A DNA stretch of 64,000 bases, from assembly GCF_963667555.1 (NCBI RefSeq), contig NZ_OY763421.1, forward strand, positions 1,567,562 through 1,631,561. Reading direction: 5' to 3'. A model generated the notes under the pieces. The model had not been told where the DNA came from, did not search any database, and was given only the letters and a program-made list of their open reading frames with translations. Positions 63,967 through 64,000 of the stretch are shown piece by piece. The number at the start of each line of letters is the position of its first letter. The stretch's first letter is position 1. Origin of the DNA: an uncultured Methanolobus sp. (GTDB lineage: Archaea > Halobacteriota > Methanosarcinia > Methanosarcinales > Methanosarcinaceae). Made by a program: the position numbers and the translations under genes.

Positions 63967-64000
63967 ATGAACTTAAATATCGAGATGCAAAAACTCAAGG
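63967..64000 (+). CDS. Start of a further gene (runs off window)
   Basis: ATG at 63967 follows GGAG with a six-base gap and opens MNLNIEMQKLK to the window edge. It lies 31 bp after the GlmU-type gene on the same strand, so it is probably the next operon member. Too little is present to name it. Confidence 0.45.
   Translation, partial: MNLNIEMQKLK

Noticed and set aside
1..64000. CRISPR array, prophage or intact insertion sequence
   Set aside because: No regularly spaced repeats, no transposase or integrase, no phage structural genes seen in any frame.

Overview
The window is chromosomal DNA of a methanogenic archaeon, very probably of the family Methanosarcinaceae. A methylotrophic genus near Methanolobus or Methanococcoides is my inference from gene content; no database was searched. 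The evidence is methanogenesis marker proteins 11 and 12, a DUF1699 protein, a sarcinarray-type surface protein, archaeal-type information machinery (exosome, RNase P proteins, proteasome, RpoP, L15e, L37Ae, S15), siroheme-route heme genes as in cytochrome-containing methanogens, and archaeal signals: TATA boxes 26-29 bp before starts, GGTGA-type ribosome sites and T-run terminators. There is no CRISPR array, intact insertion sequence or prophage. LAYOUT. 1-2.4 kb: the N-terminal part of an RND/MMPL exporter, a gene-free stretch with a foldable element, and a small orphan ORF. 2.5-8.9 kb: a TrmB-type regulator, the ClpB disaggregase divergent from a small winged-helix regulator, a MobB-MoaE fusion and RadC. 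8.9-13.8 kb: an AT-rich orphan membrane protein, then mmp11 with an IorA-like thiamine-diphosphate enzyme, convergent with mmp12 and DUF2103. 13.8-19.1 kb: a histidine kinase downstream of a B12-binding sensor, an ACT protein with a PaaK/F390-synthetase-like ligase, and a DHH phosphoesterase. 19.1-27.3 kb: the archaeal exosome superoperon, all on the minus strand, from L15e through COG1325, Rpp30, Pop5, PsmA, SBDS, Rrp4, Rrp41, Rrp42, L37Ae, RpoP and Brix to Pcc1, with prefoldin beta next to it. 27.4-36.4 kb: a small DUF4405 protein, a REC-PAS regulator, an intron-containing tRNA-Trp, CobT, ProRS, ZPR1, SepF, a PUA protein and ValRS. 37-38.6 kb: an oxidative-stress group (DsrE-like, ferritin, superoxide reductase) and a 33-residue membrane microprotein. 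38.6-45.9 kb: heme/siroheme genes (ahbC, hemD, cobA), DUF1699, hisD and Hel308. 46-48.3 kb: MscS and TrpB2. 48.4-57.5 kb: a cell-surface locus with a sarcinarray-like protein, a protein of about 1,350 residues and, coupled to hisS, four small pilin-like proteins. 57.7-64 kb: rps15, then a UDP-GlcNAc operon (GlmU-like 1, GlmS, GlmM, GlmU-like 2). HOW THE GENES WORK TOGETHER. The central superoperon joins RNA decay, tRNA processing, ribosome assembly and proteolysis. cobA, hemD and ahbC form a tetrapyrrole branch that could feed cobalamin, F430 and heme, and cobT belongs to cobamide assembly. The terminal operon makes UDP-GlcNAc for surface glycans, next to the surface-protein locus. MOST INTERESTING POINTS. 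(1) The pilin-like locus, whose five proteins share an R/S-A/G junction before the N-terminal membrane segment. (2) A B12 sensor carrying the W-x9-EH signature of light-sensing CarH-type domains, paired with a histidine kinase. (3) A tRNA-Trp intron that reads as a box C/D guide for C34 and C39 and also contains a copy of the acceptor 5' strand. (4) A very acidic tail on Rrp41. (5) A GlmU paralog that has lost the acetyltransferase signature.
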